Shown here: piece after piece, positions 1 to 12,300 of the stretch
Position numbering within the stretch: the first letter of the stretch is position 1
How the letters are laid out: every line of letters starts with the position of its first letter
NCBI GenBank assembly: GCA_002633005.1
Contig: NMRA01000258.1
Coordinates: forward strand, 393,126 to 457,125
Direction: 5' to 3'
Source: Phoronis australis
Lineage: Eukaryota > Phoronida > Phoronidae
DNA length: 64,000 bases
Made by a program: the position numbers and the translations under genes
Notes under the pieces: generated by a model
Seen by the model: the letters and a program-made list of their open reading frames with translations, nothing else
Told to the model about the DNA's origin: nothing
Databases searched by the model: none

Positions 1-86
1 GTGTACCTGGCATGTTAGATTGCCTATGCCTTACTAAAAGAATGCGACAATTTTCATCTCAAGTTGGGTGTTCCTTATTGTTTCAG

Positions 87-215
87 ATACCCGAAGACAG
101 TGCTGACATCATAGTGGTAAAAGCTCTTGATCTCTGGCAGAAGTATGGAAACATTACAGAGCCAAGTGTTTCGAGAGGCGAGTCTCCAGTCATAATAGAG
201 CGACCTCCCAGCTGA
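87..215 (+). CDS. 3'-terminal coding exon of an unrecognised gene entering from the left
   Basis: A polypyrimidine tract and CAG acceptor end at 86. The open frame from ATA CCC GAA runs to the TGA at 213-215 and encodes 42 residues. The peptide begins IPEDSADIIVVKALDLW and ends PVIIERPPS, a hydrophilic tail with no domain I recognise. The frame stays open upstream to an ATG at 12, but the strong acceptor and the loss of protein-like composition before it make 12-86 more likely intron. The rest of the gene would lie left of the window. It is tail to tail with SHOC2. The first AATAAA-like hexamers I see are at 2155 and 2710, so the length of its 3' UTR is unclear. Function unknown. Confidence 0.6.
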   Translation: MPEDSADIIVVKALDLWQKYGNITEPSVSRGESPVIIERPPS

Positions 216-2464
216 GAATAACGGAATGTATTCAGTGCACTGTACGATATATTGCCAAGTACACCAGCCAATTGGCATGGGGAACACCACAGAGGCGTCA
301 GCTCAAGAATTTATTGTTGCATCTCATGACTAAATTGCTCAATGGGTGCTCTTATCTGTCATTCTGATTGTATACAGTGTTATGTAATGATTTATAGTTT
401 ATCATGCAGTGTTCGGTGTTGGCTGCATTTTTGCATCATTCGAAGAAGACATTGTGTTGATAAATTGTCACTGACATTCAATCCAGTTTTGACAGGATTT
501 GATACATTACAGATAAACCATCCCTTTTATTTCTTGGTTATTTTCCCGTATTTTACACTCGTTAAGTACCAGAAGATTCGTCTCCTGTTTCAAATAATCA
601 TCGTCCATACGTCGTTCATTGCTAGCGTAATGATTTCCGAACTGTTGTCAGGGACCCCAAAAACTTGAAATGTACCACATAAATTTTAAAAGGTAGGTCC
701 ATTGGTCCCGTGTAGTGCTAACACTGGTCATGTTCAGAAGCACTTCAATGCATGTCTGATTGGAACAGTTTAAATGGAATGCCGTACATTTGTTAAAGCT
801 GCACTTTTTAGTTTTTTGGGCAGCTAAACAACTGGAAATGCAGAGTTATGTGCTATGCTCCCAATAATTGTGCCAATCAGCTGTGAATCATTTGTCTACA
901 GACAAATCTGTTGTAAAATACAGCATTTTTAACCCACATCCATATGAATAATACATATTGGTTTTATGTAAGTGTTCACCTTTAGTGTACTGTAAAAAGA
1001 ACAACAAACTGGTAGTAATCCATAATTATTACAGGTAGGTCTAAAAGATAAACACTACAATGACAATAATTTGAAAAGCTTCTCTTACAACACATAACAA
1101 CGTTGGGTCGACATACACATTTAACACTTTACACTTGCGTAGCAAAACGTGGAGAATGTAAAGATGCCATTATAAAACGAGTGACAAAACCTGAATATTG
1201 CAACATGCAATCAGTAATCCAAGTGACCAAACAAGACTTGTTGACACGAGGCAGCACTACATGGGCAACCAATACAGTATGGGAATACCCGAAAGGAAAA
1301 CGAGAAAAGATGACGCTTTTTTGAAAACGTACCATCCATACAATTTGTATCATATCTGACTTCAACAGGAAAAAATCCTACATCAAATTGAGGAAAATGG
1401 TCGTTTTTAGACACTCTATGTCCTGAGTGACCTGTTGCGCATGAAAATAATTTTCAAATGTGTCTGTTTTACTCAATTGTGTGTCCAGGTTAATTACATT
1501 TTAGGCAGTAAGTGCATGAAACAGATCCAGATATGGAATCCACTAAGTTCCTCAAATATTCTGTAAGGACAACTAGCGTTTGCTAAAGTCCACAAATGTG
1601 GTGAAAAAAAGTTAGAGAACATAGTTGAACCACTGTTGTGACTGTTTCATGCAACTGACCACAGGTCAGATGGATTGGGACACGAGTCATCATTGTGCAT
1701 AGCAATATAAAAGCTGATTTCGCATTAACAACATGCTGTTTGGCTTTAGTTTGAATTGCTGCAAGTGATGGAGACTGGCAGTAAATGCAGATAGTGTAGA
1801 TTGCATGAGCCAGATCTGCTGCTGAAACCAACAGAGCGACAACTTACTAAATACAATGTTGCTCCACTGCTCACTCAAAAATTAACTTTTATCACAGCAA
1901 TAATAGGTCACCGTTGCATTACCAAAATCTTCCTCTCGGAGACCTTTTTGTGGCAAAGGGGAGTTAGTACATGGATGGTACATAATATTTTGGTAAACTG
2001 TCTCGGTAACCAACAGCTAGTCACCGAGGACCCACGCAAAACTGACAAGCGTGAGAGATTGATTAATAAGAGTGCATAACTAAGTGTGAGGTTCATAATG
2101 GCTCAAGTTGGAGTGACCAAAACTATACAACTGCCTACTCATCAAAAGTGACTCAATAAATCTACAGAACACGTGACTTACACATATAAATACAAAAATT
2201 GATAATTCATACAACGTAACATCCTCGCATCAATTTGCAATTTCCTGCCAATTAATGTAATATCACCGGTGAATTGACAAGATAGTGCAAATTGATGGGA
2301 GGTTCATGCCAAACATGTCCATAAACAACGGCCGCATACCATCACTCTAAGCAAGACTTCACAATGTTGCCTGACTGTACGATTCTATAGTCCATACAAA
2401 TATGCGTACACTCAACACCTATGGTCTTTTGCACATAAGTCTTACCACAAGGGAGTAACACAGG
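216..2464. other. Noncoding: 3' UTR and/or intergenic
   Basis: No exon-like open frame with splice sites is visible on either strand. The first part is presumably the 3' UTR of the left-edge gene. An AATAAA hexamer lies at 2155-2160. I looked here for the missing SHOC2 C-terminal exons on the minus strand and found none. Confidence 0.5.
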
Positions 2465-2620
2465 TCACCATGGGCAGCGCAGCACTGAAAAAAGTGGGGG
2501 CTAAAGCCCCCTCACCCCCCCAGTGGTGCACCACCTATAGACCATGTGCGGTGTGGCACTGAAAAAGTGGGGGGCTATCGCCCCCCAGCCCCCTATGGTG
2601 CGCCGCCCATGGTCACTCAC
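2465..2620. repeat. GC-rich foldback element
   Basis: The ends are inverted copies: the left arm carries CACCATGGGCAGCGC near 2467 and the right arm carries GCGCCGCCCATGGT near 2602. Inside are two related halves, each with a GTGGGGG...CCCCC hairpin after a GCACTGAAAAA-type stretch. The GC-rich content stands out from the AT-rich surroundings. It looks like a small non-autonomous foldback transposon; the family is unknown. Confidence 0.55.
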
Positions 2621-5600
2621 ATAGGTATGACTGATGAATTCTGAATCAAACCTAAATCTGGCCTAATTATAGCCACTTTTCATCGACACTGCACATTCAT
2701 TTTTGCTGCAATAAATATGTCATATTTACAACTGAAAAAATTCTTTCATCAGACACCAAATAAAATCTGCACAAATGTTTCAGTTGGACACATGAGGGGA
2801 AACGAACTTAACTTCCACTTCCACTTAATGGTTTGTTTTATCCAGAGGTTGAACACAAACTACAGCACTACCAGTGGTTGAACACAAACTACAGCACTAC
2901 CAATTTATGCAGATGAGGATGAATGAGCCAATAATAAAAGTACACAATCTAAGGTGAATGACCACAAAGTTACTCAACCCTCATAAAACTTGTAATGCAA
3001 TACACACCCTTTAGGCATTTCAGTTCTGGCAATGTCTCTTCTCACATGTCTACTTCATTAGCACATAATACCCTACAAGTCATATCAAGATTCCACAAAT
3101 AAGACCGTGTAAAACAGTGGTAAGTCGACATTTGGTGCTGCTCTCGACAAAAAAGTTGACAGAAATCCTAGTGACAAGAGTTGGGAGGTGGCTTTTGCAA
3201 GATGTGGAGTATTGATACATTGCACGTTTGAGCTGCCACATAGATCCTTTCTTGATTTCTGTGCCAAAGTACCTATCTCTACAACAAAATCGTGTAAGAA
3301 ATGAGCCGCATTCACCTTTAAACCAGTAAATGGTCGGAACAAAGTTTTTCACATTCATGGAAACCGACAGAAGGCGGGTATACTGGGCGGTAGATTGCAA
3401 ACATGACAAAACTGTTTTCTTTGACAAATTGAGAAAAGCCAACAGCAATAAAAGCATGCTTCAAAGTTCCAGAAACTCTGTGTAGTTTAGATGCCACCAT
3501 AAGTGTACTCGGTGATAATTGCATGTCTTTCACTTCATTGGTTTGTTCTTCACTATTGCCATTTTGCTTATCTTTGTTCCTGTTTGCAGTAGAAAGCAGT
3601 GCAATCTAGTTTTGACCAGATTTCCTATGCGTCTTGCTCTCAAAAGTCAAGCCTGTGTCATTTCTCAGCTGCTTCCCTACTCGGTAAAGTATTCTGCAGC
3701 CACACGGAAGGAGTACACACACAGAGTCAACAGATCGTGTCTTAAAGAATTCTTGCCACAACAAAGCACCTTTACAGAATGAACAATCGATAATCATACA
3801 TTCATTACATATTTCCAACAGAGGTCCTCACTGCTGACAGTACTCAATATGCAAAACCAATCATTTGCTTCTAAATACAATTTGACCTTTACCACCTTAC
3901 AAAACCCGACTTGAGAAACGAATGAGTCACATACCTTGGACAGACTTCCAGTCACTTTTAGACAGAAGACATTGCAAAGAAAAGAAAAACGATGGCTGTA
4001 CAAGAAATAGAAGTCGCAGACAATTTTTTGTTCATCAATTAAAAAATGTCTCAACAATTGCATTTTTATTGACCTCATGACCCAACACATGGGCCATCAC
4101 ATTGCATTACTACTGGCACACTATCTTATCGTCAACTCAATGAAAGTGAACAGTCAATCAATGAGTATGGGAAAGTCAAAATCGGGTCGCATGTGAAATG
4201 CTAATTTTTCTAAATTTCTGTCAACACAATGCATGATAACAGATGGTAAATCAACCCATAAAAGGGGTTGCATATCTGAACACCGACAATGTAAAATTTA
4301 GTGTCCCACATATAACTCTCGAATTGCACATCAAATATTTACACACCTCGAAATTACGATCGTGTGAACACATTTATCAGCAGAAATAATACAGCAAATA
4401 TAACCGCTGGAAAATCGAACCCTTCAAAAGATATTCACTCGAAGATTTGTCATTTTATTATCCGCTTGTCACTCCATCATTTCCATTTTTCACCTGATGG
4501 TGAACTAAGGCTTTCACTTAGTTCATTGGCTGGCATTTGGGTCACTACTAACTATAATAGGATGTCAGTCGGTCAAAATCTATTAGCACAAGATGGCAGA
4601 CAACTTGACTCGACATTGCTACAGACAGGTAAAAAGAAGCAAAATATAACTGGACAAGGCCATTTATGGTTCCATGAATACCTTAGTTAGTACTACCACA
4701 CTCAAGTGTTTCCCCCACACTGAGGATTTCTTCTGATTGATGTTCATTTCCCAGAATCGAGCAAAAAATTAAATGGACCCTCAGCTCTGTTTGAGCTGAG
4801 CATATCCTAAATAATAAACTGACTTCACCTGTTCAAAGTCAAATTTTGATAAATATTGTGATTTTGTTTAAGAACAGTCAACTTCAAACTTTGGTATTCA
4901 CTGCAAGTATGCATGGCATGTTGGTACGTCGAACCAAATCATCAGTTGCACAACCCCTTAACTCGAATTTGTAAACCATTGACACACGTTTCTTGTACAC
5001 GACTCACGTTTTTAAGTCTATGACTGCAGCTTTCAGGTGAAATGTACTCCTGGTGCTTAACCCAGTGGCACTGAGGGGATTGTGTACAAGGTATATGACT
5101 CACATTCCTTTCACAAGCTTGCCAATGGGACCCAGTAAACTTTAATCAAACTTCAATCACGACTTCCAGTCAATTTGACTAGTGATCTGCTTCTCAATGA
5201 TGGATAAACTACAGGCACATATCCAATGATTCGTCATGTGACAGTTACCACATGTACCCAATCACTAGCAACATTATTTAGTGGGTGATATAAACAGATC
5301 AAAACATTCAAAGAAATATTCAACTATTATTAGTAGTTTTCAAGAAAAAATATACAAAATTTGATCACGACGAAAGTTGACAAAATTTTGAAGCAAAACT
5401 TTATCGCTGACTTTCAAATGACTTTGTGCTAGTTTTCGTCCGATTTCTTTCTCGCTTTTTAGCCACAACTTCAACAGTCACACAAATGTTGACAATATTC
5501 GTATTTTTTCCTGAAAACTACTGTATGTCTGAGTATTAGTTCATATTTCATAATTGAAAAACTGTACCATACACATGAGCCAATCACAAATCGAATGAAC

Positions 5601-6039
5601 GTATTGAGTGAATCAACCATCCATCTGAACTTAACACTACCATTGTGGTTATCCTCACTAGGTTTAAGTACCAGAGATCCACTCAGAAAGTTGGCATAAA
5701 ACATCAAAATGAGTCATAAGTCTACACTTTTAGTGGGTAGCAAAAGTGTCACCATTTAAAACCGAACCATCCACTGTTGCCAAACAGACTATTTCCACCT
5801 CGTCAAAATGCATTGCCAGCAACATAGGCAGCTACCATCAGATGCACCAGGTGATGCCCAAAATGGATTGCTCTAATTGGCTGGCTGGTGTAGTGACTCA
5901 TACCACACCCCTCCGTCAATCATGACCTCACATCTGACAGTAGGGGCTTTGGACTTTCAGAAACTGAAAAGCAGAAATGCAAACATTAGAACAGACAGAG
6001 CGGTGTCATAAAACTGGCTGTGTTAAGGTTATGTGTACC
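2621..6039. other. Noncoding, mostly featureless; two small repeats
   Basis: No supported exon. A 31-bp sequence is duplicated at about 2844-2905 (GGTTGAACACAAACTACAG core). A dispersed repeat at 4375-4690 is listed separately. Short ORFs here lack splice sites and recognisable domains. AATAAA occurs at 2710. Confidence 0.5.
4375..4690 (+). repeat. Dispersed repeat, copy 1 (second copy near 52075)
   Basis: Shares an ordered series of segments with 52075-52360 in the same orientation: AATATAACYGC, TACTCGAAGATT-like, GCTTGTCACTC, TTCACTTAG, GGCTGGCATT, ACAAGATGGCAGAC, and a closing AAATATAAC. The copies are diverged, so this is an old interspersed repeat, not a local duplication. No coding capacity or termini recognised. 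Confidence 0.6.
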
Positions 6040-7536
6040 CTATTTCACAAACAAGAGCAACGCGGAACGTTGAAATGCGCCCACGAATGCATGGCAAATG
6101 GTGTGCTTTAAGGGTTGCTTTTTTTGTGTCATAGAAATGGCCACTAGATTGTCCAAAAACATACAATCCATCTGAAAACGGGAACATGTCATTGCTTCTT
6201 TAAAAGAAAGTGATACATCGAATTTCATAGAAATCTGTCACGGAACTTTAGAGAAACAAACAAAAACAAAATAAAATAAAATTGCTGCTAGGAGGCACAG
6301 TGTTCAGTGTATCGGCCTTAAAGTCATCATTGTCTGTTGTTAGCTTCATGTAAATACACTTACTAAATTTAATAAAGATCCTGCAGTGGGTTTAAAAGAT
6401 ACAGCTATGGACGCAAAACAAAACAAAACTACCACTAGGTGGCACCAGTGTAGTCAAAGTCTTCATCATCAACCCTCCTCTTCACACTGAGCACAATACG
6501 CAAATTTTCAAAACCATCCTTAGAATTATTTGGTTGATAGAGAAGTAGACGCCAAATAACAGACTCAAAAACAGCAAAAATGGCCACTAGCAGGCGCAAA
6601 GTACCTTGATTCCATCCGAAAATGGGAGGATAGCATCATCTCACCAATAGATGCCTGTATTCAAAATTTTCTGAAAATCTTTTGAGGACCTTTTAAGATA
6701 TAGAGGTAAACGTAAAACTAAAATTGCCACTAGGGGACACAGCAGTTAGTCAGATCCATCCCAAAATCACCGTCGTCCGTTGTCAACATCATATAAACAC
6801 ATTTCTTAAGTTTTGTAAAGATCCTGCAAACGGTTTAGGAGACACAGCCATGGGCGCAAAAAAAGAAACTGCCACTAGGAGGCGCCACAGTACCCGAAGT
6901 CATCAGAAAATCATTCTCAGCCATCCACTTCATAGTAAAAACATATATTGTGAAAGCGGTTTGGTTGATAGAGAGGTGGATGCCAAACAACAGACTAAAA
7001 AACAGTAAAAATGGCCACAAGGTGGCGCAAACTAGGTCGAATCCATTTGAAAACAGAAAGGTAGAGTCACCTCACTAAAAGAAGCCCGTACACCAAATTT
7101 TATGAAATTACGTTGAGGACCTTTGAAGATAGAGGCAAACGTAAAAAAAATAAAACTGCCACTAGGTGGCACGCCAGTTGTCAGATCTGTCCGAAAGTCG
7201 TTGTCGTCCATTGTCAACATCATATAAATGCACTTACTAAGTTTAGTAAAAATGCTGCAAACGGTTTAAGAGATATAGCCATAGGTGCAAAAAAAACTGT
7301 CACTAGGAGGCGCTACAATAGTCGAAGTCGTCAGAAAATCATTGACAACCGTCCTCTTCATAGTAAGAACATACACGCCAATTTTCACAATCATGCTTAA
7401 AGCGGTTTGGTTGATAGAGCGGTGGACGTCGAAAACAGTAAAATTGGCCACTAAGTGGCACAAACTACGTCAAATCCATCCGAAAACAGGAGGATGCCGC
7501 TGTCTCACTCATAGATGCCTATATACCAAATGTTAT
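6040..7536 (+). repeat. CTCF-motif tandem repeat, block 1 (about 145-bp units)
   Basis: Ten successive units each carry a core of the form GCCACTAGGxGGC, all in the same orientation. The CCAC positions (or aligned equivalents) are 6141, 6285, 6432, 6584, 6727, 6872, 7015, 7159, 7300 and 7448, spaced 141-152 bp. Units fall into three subtypes by flank: TGGCCACTAG.TGGCGCAAA, TGCCACTAGGGGGCACA-like, and TGCCACTAGGAGGCGCCA. The subtypes cycle to give a higher-order period of about 430-450 bp, also seen in repeated GGTTTGGTTGATAGAG segments at 6529, 6957 and 7406. The left end (CAAGAGCAACGCGGA near 6051) matches the left end of block 2; the right end runs into the assembly gap. Confidence 0.85.
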
Positions 7537-8154
7537 NNNNNNNNNNNNNNNNNNNNNNNNNNNNNNNNNNNNNNNNNNNNNNNNNNNNNNNNNNNNNNNN
7601 NNNNNNNNNNNNNNNNNNNNNNNNNNNNNNNNNNNNNNNNNNNNNNNNNNNNNNNNNNNNNNNNNNNNNNNNNNNNNNNNNNNNNNNNNNNNNNNNNNNN
7701 NNNNNNNNNNNNNNNNNNNNNNNNNNNNNNNNNNNNNNNNNNNNNNNNNNNNNNNNNNNNNNNNNNNNNNNNNNNNNNNNNNNNNNNNNNNNNNNNNNNN
7801 NNNNNNNNNNNNNNNNNNNNNNNNNNNNNNNNNNNNNNNNNNNNNNNNNNNNNNNNNNNNNNNNNNNNNNNNNNNNNNNNNNNNNNNNNNNNNNNNNNNN
7901 NNNNNNNNNNNNNNNNNNNNNNNNNNNNNNNNNNNNNNNNNNNNNNNNNNNNNNNNNNNNNNNNNNNNNNNNNNNNNNNNNNNNNNNNNNNNNNNNNNNN
8001 NNNNNNNNNNNNNNNNNNNNNNNNNNNNNNNNNNNNNNNNNNNNNNNNNNNNNNNNNNNNNNNNNNNNNNNNNNNNNNNNNNNNNNNNNNNNNNNNNNNN
8101 NNNNNNNNNNNNNNNNNNNNNNNNNNNNNNNNNNNNNNNNNNNNNNNNNNNNNN
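7537..8154. other. Assembly gap (618 N)
   Basis: Run of N. It is flanked by tandem repeats on both sides (145-bp units to the left, 24-bp units to the right), which probably caused the break. Missing SHOC2 C-terminal sequence could lie here. Confidence 0.98.
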
Positions 8155-8283
8155 GATCTTACCCAATGTAGAACCCTTGATCTTACCCAATGTAGAACCC
8201 TTGATCTTACCCAATGTAGAACCCTTGATCTTACCCAATGTAGAACCCTTGATCTTACCCAATGTAGAACCCTTGATCTTAAG
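8155..8283 (-). repeat. 24-bp minisatellite with repeated splice-donor-like sequence
   Basis: About 5.4 near-identical copies of a 24-bp unit abut the gap. On the minus strand each unit reads TTCTACATTGG then GTAAGATC, so every copy contains a strong 5' splice-site match (G|GTAAGA). The minus strand upstream, near 8301, has a possible acceptor (GACTTTGCAG). The short frame between them does not match SHOC2, so no exon is claimed. Confidence 0.8.
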
Positions 8284-9282
8284 ACTTGGAGGCTGCAAAG
8301 TCACCACAAGGCCTCAACAAAGTTGAGAGTTCACTTTTGGTTGAGAGTATAAATGAGTGAACAGAAAAAGTATGCCACAGATGGTCACATAACAGTGAAC
8401 AGAAATGAGGCCATCCTTAAAATACTTTCTTTTCTCCAACCCATCACTCGGCGAGATGAGTAGACACAGGCAGTTGAAATACTTTATACTTTTACAGATT
8501 CTATTCTTATATTAATTTTGTTGCAATACTTCTATTTATATGTGAAAAGATAATTCTGCTGATGGATTCCAACTAGAATGTTTAGAGTGACGCATAACAT
8601 ATGGGTAGTGGTGGGAGTGGAAAAAATGAAAATTAATTTACATTTTGAGGTCTGTTTCATCAAAAGTGGCAACTTGAGTAAAAAAAATTTTTGCTGTTGA
8701 AGAAAAACATTCATTGTCACTTCAATTACCAAATGAAAAAAGTCTCTGTGAATATACCAATATCTACTAGTTTCTAAGCAGTCCAAATAATTATATATTT
8801 TCTGAACCTTTATTCTTCAGTTCTAAAGCAGAGCCCAAGACCAGATTTCTGACTTGAGAGTCTTGAGTCACTTTTCACAACACAGATCCTATGTAGGGCA
8901 TTGTGATTTGAAGAGACCATTCTGTCACAGTATTCTGTTCCATTATGACTATAATTTGTACCTGAGGATGAGATATGCCTAATGTCGAAACGTTATTCAT
9001 GTTCCACTCTAGCGCCATATTTGTTTAAACATCATGCTTCTGATTTGGCCAAAAACTAATATTAGACCTATGATCTTGTGGTGTTTTCCCACTTTTGTCA
9101 TGTGTACCCCACAGTAGCAGTACGAACCCAAGAAATCAGGGCAATCTTCCAATAGAAATGTGATGTTAGAGATACAATTCTACTTCCAGGACCAACTGAC
9201 CACTGCAGTCTGTTGTAGCATGATTGCAAATCTAACTGAAATGTTAGCGAGCGTAATTCTTTTTCTACCTCAGAACACTTAC
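8284..9282. other. Presumed SHOC2 3' intron sequence; no exon identified
   Basis: This stretch follows the last placed SHOC2 exon on the minus strand. I searched it for the expected C-terminal part (final LRR plus the tail after it) and found nothing recognisable. No other features. Confidence 0.4.
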
Positions 9283-9350
9283 CAATTTCTTCAGGGATTG
9301 CTTTCAGATCATTCTCCCCCGCTCCCAGATATTGTAAATTGCTAAGATGT
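9283..9350 (-). CDS. SHOC2: SHOC2 late LRR exon
   Basis: Phase 2 to 1, 68 nt, acceptor TTGCCTTCCAG and donor [30 protein letters not shown] matches human [20 protein letters not shown]. The required incoming phase (2) does not match the outgoing phase of the exon at 11964 (1), so at least one exon between them is missing. Confidence 0.88.
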
Positions 9351-12300
9351 CTGGAAGGCAATTAAGACGTTATTTAATCTCTTACAATAATGTGATGAAT
9401 TTTAAAATTTGAATTACAGGTTCGTATATTCTCACCTCCAGACAAAAAGAAAACTGTTTGCGTATGAGAAAAGTATACGAGTGAAGCCAACTTGCTGCGC
9501 CAAGTCTTAAGTGATACAGTGAACATTGTCCAATTTCGGACGGTGAAAAATTATTTCATATGAAACTTTCAGGCACCATACTCACTGCGCTGTTCATCAA
9601 AAAAACAATTAGGAATGGTTTTTAAAATATTCCACATTTATAAAAACACAAAACTTATATAATTTTTATAAAAAAAATCAAAGTAGTGCTAAAACGAAAA
9701 TGATATGATAAGCTTTTTTGAGACTTCACCTCGCACATTTACATCAAACAAAATATGATCATTCTATTGATACTATTGTTTTGCTAAGAATGCACCTTTC
9801 TTTTTTCAAAAATTTTATTAAAAACACACGCTCACGTGATCCCATCAATAGCAGATTAGTATTACGCCAATAATCAAATTCTACTGGCTTTCTACAAGGT
9901 TAAAATCTTTGGCTAAATTCACCAACAAGGCGATGTTCTACACAACCTTACTATGTTCAACACAAAAATTCAAATAAAACACAAGCCAGTTAGACAGTAT
10001 GGACATGGGCAAACTACACAGTCTAACAATATACGAAGAAACTTGACATGACTGTTGACCAATCGTTACGTAAGGTAAAGTCTGGCACATCCACAGAGTG
10101 GCACATGACAGCTTAAGTGCAAAGAACTCACCCAACGGCTTTGGGTAATGAGGCCAAACAGTTGGATTGTACTACCAAACGTGTCACTTCCTTTAGGCAC
10201 CCTGCAGAGACGAGAGCACAGAATGATAACAAAGTGGACAGAGGGCACTGTAAGAACTATGAAATAAAGACAGAGGACAGTGTACGTACTTTAAAATACG
10301 GACAACTTCTAACAGTGTGCGTGCGTGTGTGCATGTGATGACCTAGCCTTGTTTCGTTTCAATAAATGATTGAAAAACGTTCAAGGCATCAAACGCTCTA
10401 GCTGTTTTATTTTTTTTGCGGCAGCCAAGGGAGGAGGGCCCGGACCCCTTGCCCCCCACTAAATCCGCCAATGAATCCACAGCTATAAGAACATATTTAA
10501 TGTTCTGCAGCACTCCATTAAACTTCAAAAATAGCACTGTCTCTGATCTGCGCCAGACTAATTTTGAAATTTGCACCTTACAGAAGGCACCAGGTGGCAC
10601 TAGTTAAAAAGAAGGACCCCGCTCCATTTTAGCTGGCATCAGGTGACGCTGGGGGCAAAAAAAGGCGAACTCTGGTCCATTTTATTTGGCATCAGGTGAC
10701 ATTGGAAAAAATGGAAGGATCACGATTCACTTTAGCTGGCAGCAGCAGACTTGTTCTTTTTGAAAAAATGGACATCAAAAAACCGCATCGCCACATCATT
10801 TTTCAAATAACTACAGACCAGAATCAATTATGTCATTTCATTGACCTTGTCTACGTTTTGAATGACGTGACTACATTTAAAGCTGCATTTTGTCCTGTTT
10901 AGTTGGCAGGAACAAATATCAAATTAGGCCTTTTATATTTAAAAAGTTAAAATGTTCCTTATAGTGATAAGATTCTAACTGAAATCACAGCCAATGCGCA
11001 CATGTGCCAATTTCAATAGTTCCAATGTTCTTGTTGGGAACGAAAATCGAATGCTATCATTGTAAGCGATATTACGAGACTGATTTTATGAAAGTGAATG
11101 GCCACATTCGATGTTCGGTTTTAAGCCAGCCATACAGGATGAAATGCGGCTTTAAATCTGTGGAGCTGTCAAAGGGCAAGCCTACGTTGTTAGTGTTATT
11201 TCTTACTAAAAATACAAATCACCGGTTATCTTAAAAAAATCATTTAACTTCACATAACCATAACTCGGCCATTTCTGCAGACTTTAACATCAAGGAAACA
11301 CATCGACGAGCTCAAACATTCAGTAAGCTTGGTCCCCGAAGTCGAATGTTAATTAAAACATTCCTTTTAATGAACAACATGTCTTCCCTTAGGGCTGTTC
11401 CAGTAAAATCTGTATGGGAGGGGGAAGGCACCTTTTTTTTGCACCCACCACCCATATTTTTCATTTATTTCTTCAACCTACCACCCGTAATTTTTTTGTA
11501 AGTTTGAAATGCAACCACCCGAAATTTTTTTTTGTTCTTGTGGTTGACTGCACAGGCGCTTGAGTTTATCTGTTCCTCCATCACCACTAACGTCATTCAT
11601 TACTAAGAAAACATATGTTTCTTATATATGGTAATTAGCCATCGAGAAATTCGAGCACCTGTGGTTAACTGGTGTTATGGGCATGCCGATGAGGAGATCG
11701 GAGGGAGTGAAAAAGTCGGAGCTTTTTGCAAGTTGCAATTTTGTTTCAGTTTTTGATTCTGTGCGGATTGTTTATAAAATTTACTAAAATTACCCACCAT
11801 CAAACATTTATGGCCCAATGAAACAACAACAACCTGTAAATTTTAATTTTTTTAAGTACGACCACCAGCCATTTTGAATTTAAATCAAACGCAACCACCC
11901 ATAAATTTTTATTTCAGTTGCCTTCCCCCCCTCCCACACAGATTTTGCTGGAACAGCCCTTACCTATTTCGTTTGGTAGGGACTCTAATTTGTTTTCCTC
12001 CAGGTCAAGCACTCGTAGTCGCTTCAGGTGGCCGATGGTAACTGGCAGCCTCTTCAACTTGTTGTTGCTAAGAATGAGCACCTCTAGAGAAAGTAAGTTC
12101 TGAATGTCTTCAGGGATCTTCGTCAAGTGGTTCGTTCCCAAGTTCAGTTCTACCATGTTTGTCCACGTTCCTATGTCTACAAAGCACATCAAGTATATGA
12201 GTGTCTGGGACAGTATTCCATTCTAAAACAAAGTAAAAGGTTGACTGACTTATCATCATTCAGCATATTACTGCTAGGCTGCACATAAACTACCCAGGAG

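Noticed and set aside
8283-8301. Possible tiny SHOC2 exon between a CAG acceptor near 8301 and the 24-bp donor array
   Set aside because: The encoded PPSLKIKGSTLG does not match SHOC2, and in the incoming phase 1 it hits a stop.
7285-8352. Long ORFs across the N gap (and likewise across 19756-20873)
   Set aside because: Their length is produced by Ns. Outside the gap they are repeat translations.
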